Below, in pieces: positions 11,233-22,696 of a DNA stretch of 64,000 nt. Under the pieces are notes generated by a model. That model had not been told where the DNA came from and did not search any database. It was given only the letters and a program-made list of their open reading frames with translations. Both the position numbers and the translations under genes were made by a program. The stretch comes from Gymnorhina tibicen. Lineage: Eukaryota > Chordata > Aves > Passeriformes > Artamidae. Numbering within the stretch: position 1 is the stretch's first letter; the number at the start of each line of letters is the position of its first letter. Where the stretch lies: positions 1 to 64,000 of the forward strand of contig VXAZ01002491.1 of assembly GCA_013399875.1 (NCBI GenBank), read 5' to 3'.

Positions 11233-14200
11233 AACTAATCCCAGCATTCTTCTGGGAGATGGGCCTCTAGGTTCTTCATGTCCCTGTTTAAGGACTGATA
11301 GTGGAATCTTCCTGGCTGACCTTGGATGTCAGAGCAGCAGGCACAGCAAGGCATCTATGGCTTTCCTGTTCTTGGCGACTACTTACAAGAGCCTTGAGCT
11401 GCACATGGTGTTTTGCTTCCCAGCAGATGCCCCTTGCCCAAGCACAGTCTCCAGGTGGGCAGGGAAATACTCTACCACTGGCCACACCGCAGAAAGCCTG
11501 GCATGGTACTCCTGTGTCCTTGCAACCATGCCTTCCTAGGGACCCAGTGACAAGGCTTTGTCCACAGCAGAGATCCCAAGGCACCCTCAGTGCCTGGCAG
11601 AGCAGTGAAAGGGGCAGCGTAGCCCACGGGCTACCCACAAGCTGCCACTGCTCTCCTCTGCCACTATGGCAGCCAGCACTGGCCTTAGGGACCCACAACC
11701 CTACTTTTGCAGGGCAATCTGAGAAACCAGACTTTTGGGATGGGAACTGCTCACATCACCTCAGCTGGGCTGAATTTACCCAAAGGTTTCAGGACTTGTT
11801 TTCCAGGAACTTGACATAGCTCATGTTGGATGTGGGGGCCAAGTTAAAGCTTCCCATAATCTGGACTAGTATCTCAGCCAACTGAGTGTGGCAAGAAGGA
11901 AGGAGAAAGTAGTCTTCCTCTCCTGATGATATGATTTCACATGGAAACACTACTGAAAACCCCAGGCAGCAGATTTCCAAGAGGACATCCAACCCACTGG
12001 GTCAGAGATGTGTCCTGACACCCGTGCTCATGTTTCCATGTCTGTTTGGATGTGTCATACAAAACCAAGTACCAAAAGAAAGACAAAAGCAGTTCCCACA
12101 TAAGGATAACCTAGAGGCTTGTAATTAGGTTAGGCTACCAGCAAATTTAAAACTTTGATATAATTCTCTTGGAAAGCTTATTTATTCAAGTGAGTTTGTG
12201 CTGGGATTTCCCAAAAGAATTTTCTCTGATCTGGAGTACATCATGGTTTCTCTTGGTATGCACCAGTCCTTCCTGTTGGAGATGCTCCACTTCTGCATTA
12301 AGTGTCTATATAGTCAAATTAAATGGAAATCAAAGTCACAATGCCTTTTTACTAAATATATAATGGCTTCCCACCCAAATAAAAACATGCTTCTGCAGCA
12401 GTGACCTCCTGAGTCATTTGGCTGAATATTCTTCATTTATGCAGCTGCGTCCTTCCCCAAACGCCTCTTAATCATGCAAAAATATTCAGTGTCTGCTTTG
12501 CATTAAAAAATACATCCATAGCAGGTCTTAAACTGCTGTGCATTCACTGTATTGTTCTTCTCTAATGCAATGATTGCAGCACGTTTTCCAGTTTTGCTAG
12601 TGAAATCAGGTCAAAATTTGTATCAGTATTGACTGGGACTTGTTTTCATCCAACTATACGCTTTTCAATATGCATGTTTCTCATATATAAAGACACATGC
12701 TTTTCCAGCACCACTGAGAATTTAACATGGATTGCAACACAATTTGCAACGTGATCTCCATTTACTGCTTTTTGTTATTGCTGTAGACCATCTGAATTAC
12801 TGTGAGATTATTCAGAATGTTGCAGCTTTTCAAAGTTGATTTTCTCTTAAAACACTGCAGCAGTTTTGTTCCATGTTTCTCGTTTTCCATTTGATGATTC
12901 AAGGACTTGGATTGAATGAATTAAATATGAGTCATGTATATTATGAACTATTCCATGAATTAGGAACACAGATGTTTACTGCCATTAATTATTGAGATCA
13001 TTTTGGGATGAACTTTGTTATAACCTTGAAATGAGCAAGCTCATGGAGAATATGAACCAATGTAAAGCTTTTCCATAGCTCTGGAATATCTTTCTCTAGG
13101 AAAAGCTGAAGAATTATTTTAAAAACAACTTTAAGCTCAAAATTATCTGAGGAATAAACCAGAAAATGTTTTCCATCTATGACAAGAGCTAAACTGGGTC
13201 CATTTGTATTTGAAAAACCAGAATTCCAAATGATTTCTTGTCGTAATGTGTTTATCAGAAAAGAGAGATGGTCTGAATAGCCTATTGTTAGTTACAAGCC
13301 TTGCTTCATCAAGTCAATAAAGGGTTGAGTTGTTGTATCATGTAGTTTCAGTTCATGAATTGTGCATCTGTTCAAGCCTCAACAGACCAAGAGTGCCTGT
13401 TTACAGGCTGCAAACATATCCTACTTCTCAATTTCACTTTTTAAAAAAGAAATTAAATGTAGCATCAGTTGCTAAAGAAGAGAAACCAACGTGCAAGTTA
13501 GGCTAATTAGGAATATTTAGCAGTCGAGTTTGTCTCAAACCTGTGAATGGCAACAAACCCTGCAAGCAAAACTTCCCAAACTCACTGTTTCCTTCAACAT
13601 AGTAACTACCGAAGCTAACTCTTACCAGTGTATTAATTTGAATGGCACAACCAAGCAGATTTCGGGAGATTACCAGCACCTTTGATCTCGTGGTCCACAT
13701 ATGCAAACCTCTTTGATGTCGGGTGAAAACCCAGCATGAATAAAAGACAGCCTATTTTCTGAGCAACAGAGGCTGATCTGGAAAAGGTCAGGCAGAGAAA
13801 ATGGATACATACATAACCCAGAATCATACTAAAAAAAAATCCCATCTTTCTCTAACTGGCTAAATGAACTTTTCTGGGGCTATTTGCTTTGCTTTGTTAT
13901 GCTTTAGTGAAAGTGGAATACAATGCATAGAGAATTGTGGGTGTAGCATTTCACTTCCTGTCTTTGACATTTCTGGTGGGTTATTACTGCTAAATATTTG
14001 TGAGCGTTCGTGACCTTCAGAGCTCAAAGAGCTGCCACCGGGAGGTGGATACACGCAGAGCCACAATTAGAGCAGCATTTCAGGTACCCGTGGAAGCTGT
14101 GTTAGCTGTAACTTTAATTTCAACCTCAGTCCCTGGGCGTGTGAGCCCTTCTTGGAAGGATGGGGTGGTGCATGATTGTCCCGGGCAGCAGTGGTCAGGA

Positions 14201-14529
14201 CTGTGGGCTTTGTGAGAAGGTGGAAGAGGCTGCTGCTGGACATCTGCCACTGGGGTGGTTTTGAGTTTCTGTATGCAGGCCCATAATAGGGAAATACCCT
14301 GAAACAAACAGTGGAAAAAATGTGAAGAGGGAACAGCACCATTATAGTAGATACCTAAAGAAATAATGACCTTCTTTTACTGTGTCTCTCTTCTTGCCCT
14401 AAACAAAGGAACGTTTTCCATAGCTTATGATTTTGGGGCACAATAATTTCCAAGTGTTTCTGTGTAAAGAAAAAATTTTGCCAGCTGATGTGAACGTATT
14501 TATTCACAATGTTAAGAGCTGTTTGTTAA
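11233..14529. other. Unique non-coding DNA
   Basis: The part 11270-11760 is GC-richer and stop-poor: a 172-codon plus frame (11301-11819) and a 136-codon minus frame (11288-11698) overlap almost fully, so neither is supported. The rest, 11820-14529, is AT-rich with no recognised feature. Several oppositely oriented short frames overlap at 14000-14342. Confidence 0.5.
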
Positions 14530-14600
14530 GGATATGCTATTTTTAATCACATTTCTGGATATGTCTGTTATGGATGTGCTATTTTTAATCACATTTCTGG
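14530..14600. repeat. Short tandem duplication, 42-bp period
   Basis: A 29-bp segment starting GGATATGCTATTTTTAATCA at 14530 recurs at 14572 with one base changed, followed by TTTCTGG in both. The 13 bases between them are not repeated a second time, so the duplication unit was 42 bp and the second copy is partial, or the flank has diverged. Confidence 0.93.
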
Positions 14601-16094
14601 TCACGTTCTTCTAGAAGCTGTTTTCTTAATTCTGAAAGGGAAAAAAACCATCAGTCCTAAGGTGGTCAGATGGCAGATGCAAACTGTCCTTTTCTTTCCC
14701 TTCTTCAGCTGCTTATAACACTCACTGTGAGTCTGCAGAGTGACAAGTTCCTGAGTCCTTCCCGGCCATAGTGCTGAGATACTGACATACGAGGTTTGGT
14801 TCTCACTGTAGCCCCAGTTCCTGTATTGCTGGTTGCAATGCTGATATATTATTAGAACATTTCTCATTTACAGAGAGTATTGCTGTGCTGTCTAGTGTCT
14901 AAAAACATCCTGGTAATGATTTCAGACTCGTGAGGTCATTTTCAGTATAACAGAAGGAATACTTGGTAAGAGTGCTGTGATCTAGGGTGCTTCATTTAGG
15001 GTCTTTTAGCCTTAAAAGGGGTGTCCTTCAAAAGCAGTTCCTTATTTGTTAAATAGTAATAACTCAGAGTTTCACATCATTCCTTTGATCACAGAATTCC
15101 ATGCATACTGATGCTCTATAAGACCTCCAGAATGATCTCAGGGAATGAATGGCACTACAAGAACAGTCTTGTCTTTATTTAGCATTTCTGGAAAAGTGGA
15201 TGCCAGAATCTGGATTTGTACTCACAAGTGTCAGGATGAAAAGTCACCAGAGCCCACATACACAAGGACCCCAGCATGACAACATCCAACCTGACTATCC
15301 AGTGCCACCTCAGAGGCAGAAATTTGCAGTTCTGAGTTATTCACCTTAGTTATCTTACACAGCTGAGGAAAAGAGCTAGGCACCAGGCTGTGGGATGTAC
15401 AACAGCCAGGGTGCCAAGCAAAGGGATGCAGAGAAAATGCTGAAACAAGAGATGAGTCTAAAGTTCCCTCTCCCTGTCCCAGGGATTCTGACAGCTGAGA
15501 GAGGGTGGTTAATAGCTCTGAAAACCTGCAGCCACTTCAGTTGCTGCTTGTGAATAACTCTGTTAAAAGAAGATGCCTGGCAGTACTGGTACTGTTCCTC
15601 ACCTTACACCTAGTGCAAGTGATGGACACCATTCCACAGGGGTGTTCATTCAGATGACTTTGGAATAGCAGCAGGCGCATGAACTCCCTGCTTTGTGCTG
15701 AGCTCAGTGGTGCTGGCACGGGCTGGGTGTTGTGTAACCATCCCTGATAAACAAAGGATTCTAGGCAGCCCACCAACTAGTTAGAGAATGCCTAAACACA
15801 CCGTGAAACAAAATATCTGCTGAGACACTCATCTCATCCAAGATAAGAAGGCCTCTGGGAATACACATTAGAAGTACTTTAGGTGCCTAAATAACTTTAC
15901 TGATGACAGCTTAGGTGCCTTTCAGGTATGCTTGCCACAGGCAGAATTGTTGTGACTCACTCCCTTGAATGCAGGCATCTAAATTCTGCTTGAGCCATGC
16001 CATAGGCACCTAAAGGCTTTTGGAATCTTTTCCTAACTATTTGAATCTATAAAAATGTCTTGTTCCAATAATATGGCAAGGATTCAAATGGTTT
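14601..16094. other. Unique non-coding DNA
   Basis: Only short frames of up to 88 codons occur, without known motifs. No repeat family was recognised. Confidence 0.5.
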
Positions 16095-16116
16095 CTCATT
16101 TTACTATGCAAATGAG
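16095..16116. promoter_or_regulatory. Octamer motif inside a small inverted repeat
   Basis: CTCATTT (16095-16101) and AAATGAG (16110-16116) form a perfect 7-bp inverted repeat, and the right arm overlaps a perfect POU octamer ATGCAAAT (16106-16113). The motif is real as sequence; binding or function is inference, because a single octamer is common in AT-rich DNA. Confidence 0.2.
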
Positions 16117-16239
16117 TAGGAGGTGATGTTTTAGATTTTCTAGATTCCCTCATTTTCCTAACATAATTACCAGAATAGAACTTAAATTAATCCAGCAATT
16201 CCAAAGTGTTTTTCATTGATTTGACCACAGCTATATATT

Positions 16240-16255
16240 AAAAAAAAAAAAAAAA
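16240..16255. repeat. Poly(A) run of 16
   Basis: This is an uninterrupted run of 16 A following TATATATT. No LINE, SINE or processed pseudogene sequence was recognised upstream of it, so it is probably a simple homopolymer and not a retrotransposon tail. Confidence 0.95.
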
Positions 16256-19084
16256 TTCTGGACAGTATTTCAGGACTTCTTAAGTTGCTTTGCCAGCTTT
16301 TCTTTTGCAATCATGATTATGAGGCCAGATTTTTGTTGTCCTAGAATATTGTTTCAGAGAACATCTTGGCACTGTTTTGCATTTTATATATGACCTTTAC
16401 ACCTTATTTTCCAGACAAGCCCCCTCAGCTTGTGCAAACTTTCTTTAAAATTCCCCACAGCAGTGGAATTTTAGCTATAACATGAAAGGCATCTCTGAGT
16501 GAATGTGGTGATTTATAAAAATTGGAAAATAGCTTTCTTTTTTGTCTGAAGTGGAGTCTTTTCATTAAGAGCTGGAACTGTAACTTGGGGCTGGCCATTT
16601 TAATGGTCCTACTGAAGACAGAGCAAAAGACAAAGGCCGACCAGCTATGCAGAGCAAGACTGTGCTGTCTAACCAGCGTTAGCACTACAAAACCCAGAAA
16701 AATAAATCTGTTGCCACAGCCTAAGATTTTGCCTGGTTTACAGGAGTCCAATTTAATAAATCTTGCATCCTGTTGTGCTGTATGGGTATTTGGTTGGTGG
16801 CTGTAGCTGCAGCCAGGTGATTTATTATTACTACTGACGCATCCTTTTGGATGGATGTATAACATTACTTGCACTGTGAGTTGTTCTTCTTCCAGACGTG
16901 CACACCAGGAAATGTTAGCAGGACTACATCTTCCCCCAGATCAAATATCAGTGGTAAGTTGTTCCACATTTTCCTCCGTGGTCTTCCACATTGCTAAGGC
17001 AGTAAGCAATGAAGAGGGAGCACATCCAGATCTGCACAGTGATGGCTGTCCCAGAGACAGGGGACTCCTGGGGATGACAGGAGCCCACTGCCGCCATCCT
17101 CCTCCTCCAGCTGGCACGCTGGCATTCAGGTATCACAAGGTGGTGCTCTTGTACTTAGGGCAAATTATTCAGTGACCAACACTTGAAGTGCCTGAGGTTC
17201 TCTCTCAACCTTCTGCTACATAGGACAAGCTGAGCTAAGCAGCACTGTTGGTGGCTGCATGCCTGCTATCCCAGAAGAGATGCCTGGTGAGAACAGCATC
17301 TCCAAGGATGTGCTTCCCTATCTAAGAAAACATTAAATGCTGAACGCTCACAGGATCGGAATGTGTTGTGATACCGTGAGATCTCTTCTTGGTGCCTCAT
17401 CAAGAGACATTCTCTTGAGCAGATGTCATAAAATCTGGTCTTAATTCTTCCTTCCTTCATATTTGTAATTCCCCAGTGGGAAGAGGAGTAGACCAAGAAG
17501 ACCTTTTCTATGGACTAAGGATCTAGCTATCTCTTGCCATCCTCTTTTAAAGCTGAGCTCAACAGTCCTCGCCTAAATGAAATAGTTTGGCCTTGTCACA
17601 TTATAGTGTGGTACATCCCATTTAAAACACAGCATTCATCTCTTTTACCCAAGCTGGACTCTGTATTTTACTTCCTGCATTTCTCACTTATCCATTGTCT
17701 TTTCTCAAAGGGCCTTTTGGCTGTAAGGATGACACATCAAAGAATTTGTGATATCTCAAAGGTCCTTTGCAACTGTATATACAGACCTAATACCAGGACT
17801 CTAGAAACCATACAAAGGTAATATCTCAGAGAGCAGGAGAAGGATTGTACATGGACAGTGGCTCTGGGACTGTGTTTACAGATGATAAAATATCTCCTTT
17901 TTCTACAAATCTAGCAGACAGGTCTTATTATAATGAGTTTGCAGGAGGCTGTTTCAGGAGACTGGAGGATGCAGCAATCTTGTAGTTAACAAGAGCAATT
18001 GGATTACAGAGTAGGCTGTGGTGATTGCTGCTCATTGTGTACCTGAGTGAGAACTGAACATCTCTCACTCCACATTTCTCTGAGCACGCCCTCTTTGTAC
18101 ATCCTTCTTACTACAAGTAATAGGCTGTATCTGACAGGTGTTATTTTGTACAACAGATAACACATTGCTGAGAGCTCTAATAAGGCCACTGGTCTACAGT
18201 TTTAAGCTACATACTGGAATACAGAAACCCCGTGCTTGTTACTTCTGGTTTTCTTTGAAAATTTTCTCTCCTTTTCATGTTCAGTGATCCTCTTAGTGCT
18301 CTGTATTTTATAAAAAAATTCTGTGTGCCCAACTTTTACCTATTTCTTGAGTATTTCAGTATCACTTTGCTGAAGTGAGGCATGTGGTGAAATGCTGTTG
18401 TCATCACTGCATGCACCAGTAATTCATGTGCATGCAAATAAAAATAATACTTACTTGTACAAGTTTTGTAAAGGTCTTCTACAGCTAAAATTTGCTGCAG
18501 AAACCATTGCTGACAACTTTGCTGCAAAGAAACACAGAGACTTTGAGCTTGCTGCAGCATTCTGGAAAATAGAAGGGAATATGTTAAGAACAAAGCAGTT
18601 TTTCTCTCTCTCAATCCATAGAATTTCTTATTCTTATGACCACCACAGTCTGATTTTAACACCAATGTGACAGCATTCGCCATCTTCTCTTGAAATGTTT
18701 TCTCCAGCTAAAGGAAAAAATTTCTTGTATTTTCTGTGATCTTATTCTGTGAGGACTCTGGAAAGAGCTGTGAACAATATGTTCCCTACTTGCTAGGACA
18801 GACAATGTTAATGACAAGGCCAATTCTATTTTACAATTTATTGGGTTCCATAAATGAGACTATATTGACTAAAGCAGCCTGCAGTAACAATATTGAAAAT
18901 GGAGTTGAAACAAAATTTGAGTGTACATTGGCAATGAAGTTGTTCAATGTGATTGTAAAGTTCAATTAATGTACCTGGAGTTTTAATGCATCCTGCCACA
19001 TGCTTTTACACTTCAGGATAGGGTTATAATGCATAAAAAAAGGCTACAGCATTCAAGCACATACACATGCACAGGAACACTCAA
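16256..19084. other. Unique non-coding DNA with one splice-bounded open segment
   Basis: A 149-codon minus frame (16425-16874) faces a 94-codon plus frame and has no domain. At 16896-16953 a 58-bp open segment is bounded by TTGTTCTTCTTCCAG on the left and GTAAGT on the right. Frames at 17534-17821, 18336-18683 and 18392-18670 have no recognised family. Confidence 0.45.
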
Positions 19085-19980
19085 ATGACCTGAGTGTACC
19101 TTCAGCGGACTCACAGATGGTACCAAGCTGAGTAGTGCAGTTGACACGTAGGGAGGATGGAATGCCATGCAGAGGGACCTGGAAAAGCTGGAGAAGTGGC
19201 CCCTTGGGAACCTCATGAGGCTCAACAAGACCAAGTGCGAGGTGCTGCATCTGGGTTGGAGCAACCCCCAGTATCAACACAGGCTGGGGGAGGAGCAGAT
19301 CCAGAGCAGCCCTGCCAAGAAGGACTTGGGGCTGCTGGGCGTTGAGGAGCTGGACATGAGCCAGCAATGTGTGTGATTGCATCCCAAAATGCCAATCGTG
19401 TCCTGGGCTGCACTAAAAGAAGTGTGACCAGCAGGGCAAGGGAGGGAATTCTGCCACTCTGCTCCACTTTGGAGTGCTGCATCCAGCTCTGTGGTCCCCT
19501 GCACAGGAAGGACACAGACCTGTTGGAGCAAGTCCAGAGGAGGCCACCAAGGTAGAGAAGTGGACCACCTCTCCTATGAGGAAGGGCTGAGAGAATTGGG
19601 ATTGTTCAGCCTGGAAAATAGAAAGCTTTTGAGTGACCTAATTGTGACCTTCCAGCATCTGAAGAGAGCTTACAAGAAAGATGGAAAGAAATTTCTTACG
19701 GGATGAGGCAGAATGGCTTCAAACTGAAAGAGAATAGGTTTAGATTAAATGTTAGGAAGAAATTCTTCACTGTGAGGGTGGCAAGGCACTGGAACAGGTT
19801 ACCCAGAGAAGTTGTGGATGCAGTGTTCAACGCCAGGCTGGATGGGGCTTTGAGCAACCTGGTCTAGTGACTCTGCCCATGGCAGGGAAGGTGGAACTGG
19901 ATGATCTTTAAGGCCCCTTCAAACCAAGCCATTCAATGATTCTATGATTCTGTAATTCCTTGATTCTATGATTCTATGAC
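19085..19980 (+). mobile_element. CR1 LINE, 5'-truncated, with intact 3' tail
   Basis: This is the longest CR1 copy in the window, about 0.9 kb. It starts inside ORF2 near the catalytic block: CR1 has FADDTKL there, whereas this copy reads LTDGTKL at about 19112-19132, so the second catalytic aspartate is glycine. The following frame (19167-19376) keeps the CR1 C-terminal pattern ([43 protein letters not shown]) and then stops early. Later pieces include LGCTKRSV, LEWCIQLCG-like and the 3' block leading to GGATGATCTTTAAGGCCCC. It ends with typical CR1 tandem ATTCTATG-type units at 19938-19980. It is non-autonomous and dead: a stop follows VDT near 19147 and several frames are needed. No target-site duplication was evident. 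Confidence 0.95.
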
Positions 19981-20084
19981 TTTGACTGTCCCTGAATGTG
20001 TAATATCAAGGAGATCTACCTCAGGATCCCTCATTCGCTTCTCTATGTACTTTGTTCTGTTTCTCTTCTTGAAAGCAAATCCTT
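19981..20084. other. Short unique spacer between CR1 copies
   Basis: About 100 bp without CR1 similarity separates two same-strand CR1 3' ends. Confidence 0.5.
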
Positions 20085-20226
20085 CAAATTCCTGGAAACA
20101 TTCAAGGCCAGGCTGGATCAAGCTCTGAGTAACCTGATCTAGTTGAAGATGTCCCTGCTCATTGCAGGGTGGTTGGACTGGATGACCTTTAAAGGTCCCT
20201 TCCAACCGGAACTATTCTATGTTTCT
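20085..20226 (+). mobile_element. CR1 LINE 3'-end fragment
   Basis: Only the last 140 bp of a CR1 remain: the 'ttcaaggccaggctggat' segment, then GGTTGGACTGGATGACCTTT and TCCCTTCCAACC, ending at CTATTCTATG. The terminal repeat is reduced to about one unit. It lies just downstream of the 19085-19980 copy in the same orientation but is more severely truncated. Confidence 0.9.
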
Positions 20227-20884
20227 AAGATAAAATAGCTCATTTTTGTCACTTTTACAGAGGCATGAAGCCTCCATAATTCTAGTTTAAGTTTGTGGTT
20301 AGCACTACAGGTTCAATACTGAAAATTGTCTCTGAAATGACTAACAGAAAACTTCACAGTAAGCTAGTTGGAGGTGAAGTAAAAAAGCTGGCACTTAACT
20401 CCTGTGTTTCAGTTCAACATGATCTTGAGAACCTTGAGAGTCCATTCCACTTTCCCTTCAGCAAGGAAAAGGGCAAAGCCCTGTGTGTGTGGCAGAATGA
20501 CCCCTGCATCAGAACGGGGTGGAAACAGCTGGCTGGGCAACAGCCTGGCCCCACGGAAAAGAACCTAAGGACCCAGGTGCCAGGTTGAATATGATCCAAC
20601 CCAAGTTTCCATCACAGAAGAAGAAGACTGCTTCCTCAGCTCCATTGCAAGGTCCAAAGCCAGCATAGCAAGGACTGTTGCTATCCCTTCTGCTTGGCAC
20701 TGGCCCATCTGGAATAGTGTCCAATTCTGAGCCTAAAGCCCATTACCTGAAGGAGATGCTGAGGTGTGTAGGATGAAAAAAACACCAGGAGGTGATGAAA
20801 TAGCAGCCCACAGGTATGCCAGTGGGTATTACAAAGACTACAGAATCAAGGATTTCTTGGAAGTGGGAGATGCCCAGTTGCAGA
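20227..20884. other. Unique DNA, perhaps partly CR1-derived
   Basis: The part 20705-20760 has weak similarity to the CR1 segment that precedes the 3' region (a 'ctggaatagtgtccaattctg' stretch). If genuine, the next CR1 copy would start here rather than at 20885. Otherwise nothing is recognised; open frames of 97 (plus) and 71 (minus) codons overlap. Confidence 0.4.
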
Positions 20885-21102
20885 AGAGGCAATGGCCACA
20901 GATTATATTCTGAGCGGTTCAGGAGAGAGTTTGGGAAACAGTTTGAGAGCCTAATAAGAGTGGTGGTAGAATCCTCATCCTTGGAATGGGTCCTGAAAAC
21001 TCAATTAGAAAAAGCATGGCTGACCTGACCAAGTGCTGGCAATAGAGCTGCAGGGTGAACCCCAGAGGCCCTTCCCAACCAAGACTTCTGTGAGCTTATG
21101 AT
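20885..21102 (+). mobile_element. Diverged CR1 LINE 3' end
   Basis: The order of segments matches the CR1 3' region: an AGGCAATGGCCACAG start, then GTGGTAGAATCCTCATCCTTGG, a lysine-rich 'actcaattagaaaaagc' block, and CCCAGAGGCCCTTCCCAACC near the end, closing at about 21102. It is more diverged than the other copies and lacks a clean ATTCTATG array, so it is an older insertion or another CR1 subfamily. Confidence 0.75.
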
Positions 21103-22470
21103 ATGCTCCTGAGAATGCTCCTCTGGCAAAAAAATTATTATTTCTGCAGGAGTCATGTAGGGTGTTGGGACAGTACATTTTCCATGCATATTGCAAGCAC
21201 ACACGAGCCTGAAATGTGCCATTGCCAAGATGTGTCCACTTGCCAAAAAAAGAAGAGCATGTTACGATTTTGTGCCAAAAGCAGAAAGCCATACAATCTT
21301 GGCAAGCATAGTGCATGAACCTATGGCTGGCATGCTTCTAAGGCATCCGCTTTCCCTTCTTTTGCTTGGATCAAAGGCAGAAGTAGTTCAGCTCTGCCCA
21401 GAGCATGGCGAGGACACGTGTTTCTCACAATATGTGCACTGGTGGTGAGACTGAGCCTGATCTGGCACATTCAGTGTTTTTAATACACTCGTAGAACAAG
21501 ATCTTAATGTTACCGACAGATTCAAGAATTCCGAATTCTGCTTGATTCTGACAGGATTAGAAGTTCAGCTCTAAGAACAAAGATATGTGGCTGGGGGCTT
21601 TGCTTCTCAGGGAGCACACAGGCTGCATCCCAGGATTCAGTGATGAAACTCCAGACCACAGCTCTATCTTTGCTCTGTGAGTTCAAGAAACCTGACCACC
21701 AAGCCAGAAGTCTGTCCCTGGGAAGGTCTGGTTGGGAGATTGAAGGGTCGGAGCTGTTCTGTTGTGCTGGAACTGGTGTGTGGAGGCATGACAGGGAACT
21801 GTCTCACTTGCTGTGACACATTTGCTTTAGGGCAGAGATGATCAAGGAGGAGATGATGGAAACACAACTTCATAAACCAAATTGGTTCAAGTGATTTTTT
21901 AAAAATACAGTTAATTTCCAGGATATTTATGCTAGATAAAGAAGCTGGTGCTCTAAGAAGCAGGAACACTACATTAAATGGGGTAATGAATAATAGTATA
22001 AATAATAATGGTGTGAGCCCTCCAGAGGTGCTGAAGGACTGCCGCAGTATGTACGCCACACAGACTGGGGCCCTGTTTTGGTAGATCCCATGCAGTCATT
22101 TTATCTCGCCTCTGCTTTCAATATAACAATTGTGATTAGTCTAGGGTATCTTTCTCTTCTGTATCCTCTCCCACTTTCACTTCTGAGAGCTTTACCCTGC
22201 GCAAAAATTGTCTGAGAACGAAAGGGCTGTCCTTCTTGTTCATAGTTGCACATGATGATCTCTTAGACATTATATGAATTCTTACTGCTATAGCCACCGG
22301 TCTCAAATAAGCCAGAATGTATATAGCTGCTCTTGTGAATCAGAAAAGCACAACCATCAAAAACAGCGCAGCAAATAAACACACAAGAGTGTTGCTGCTG
22401 GCAGTTTTATAATTAAAGAAAGATCTTATCACCAGCAATGGAGCGTCTGTCACGATGGAGGGAAGCTGTT
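21103..22470. other. Unique non-coding DNA
   Basis: The longest frame is 131 codons at 21664-22059 on the minus strand, without recognised motifs. No repeats were seen. Confidence 0.5.
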
Positions 22471-22696
22471 TCAATTTTGTATTTCTTTGCAGGGTTCATT
22501 GAGAGTTTTCAATATTTCAGTACTCCTTTTTAAAACTTTTGCCAGTGCCTTGCAAAACTGGTCAAAGCTGATGGTGTCAACATCTGTGGGCCAATATTTC
22601 TGTATGGGGAATGTGGAAGGCTTTTCAATATAAATCTGTACTTTGTGAAGCACTTTGTGAAGCTGGTGTTCAGAAACAGCGTAGTGCTGTAGCCAG
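22471..22696 (-). other. Candidate coding exon, unidentified protein
   Basis: A minus-strand frame is open from 22728 down to a TGA at 22471-22473. Two splice acceptors lie inside it: after CCCCCACCCTGTCAG (exon from 22696) and after GCTGTTTCTGAACACCAG (exon from 22662). The predicted peptide is protein-like and mixed-charge, with an acidic-to-aromatic stretch TDVDTISFDQFCKAL that faintly recalls the end of an EF-hand loop, followed by a basic helix-like segment KVLKRSTEILKTL. A 12-bp in-frame tandem duplication (22639-22650 and 22651-22662) gives a repeated LHKV. I do not recognise a family. It lies on the same strand as the candidate at 10617-10864. Both end in stops, so they cannot be consecutive internal exons of one transcript as drawn. 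Confidence 0.2.

Noticed and set aside
11288..11819. 172-codon plus and 136-codon minus frames
   Set aside because: They overlap over nearly their whole length in GC-rich sequence. Neither shows a motif, so both look like shadows of base composition.
16240..16255. Retrotransposon or processed-pseudogene poly(A) tail
   Set aside because: No element body or coding remnant was found immediately upstream on either strand.
16425..16874. 149-codon minus-strand frame
   Set aside because: A frame of this length is expected a few times by chance in 64 kb over six frames. No domain, and a 94-codon opposing frame.
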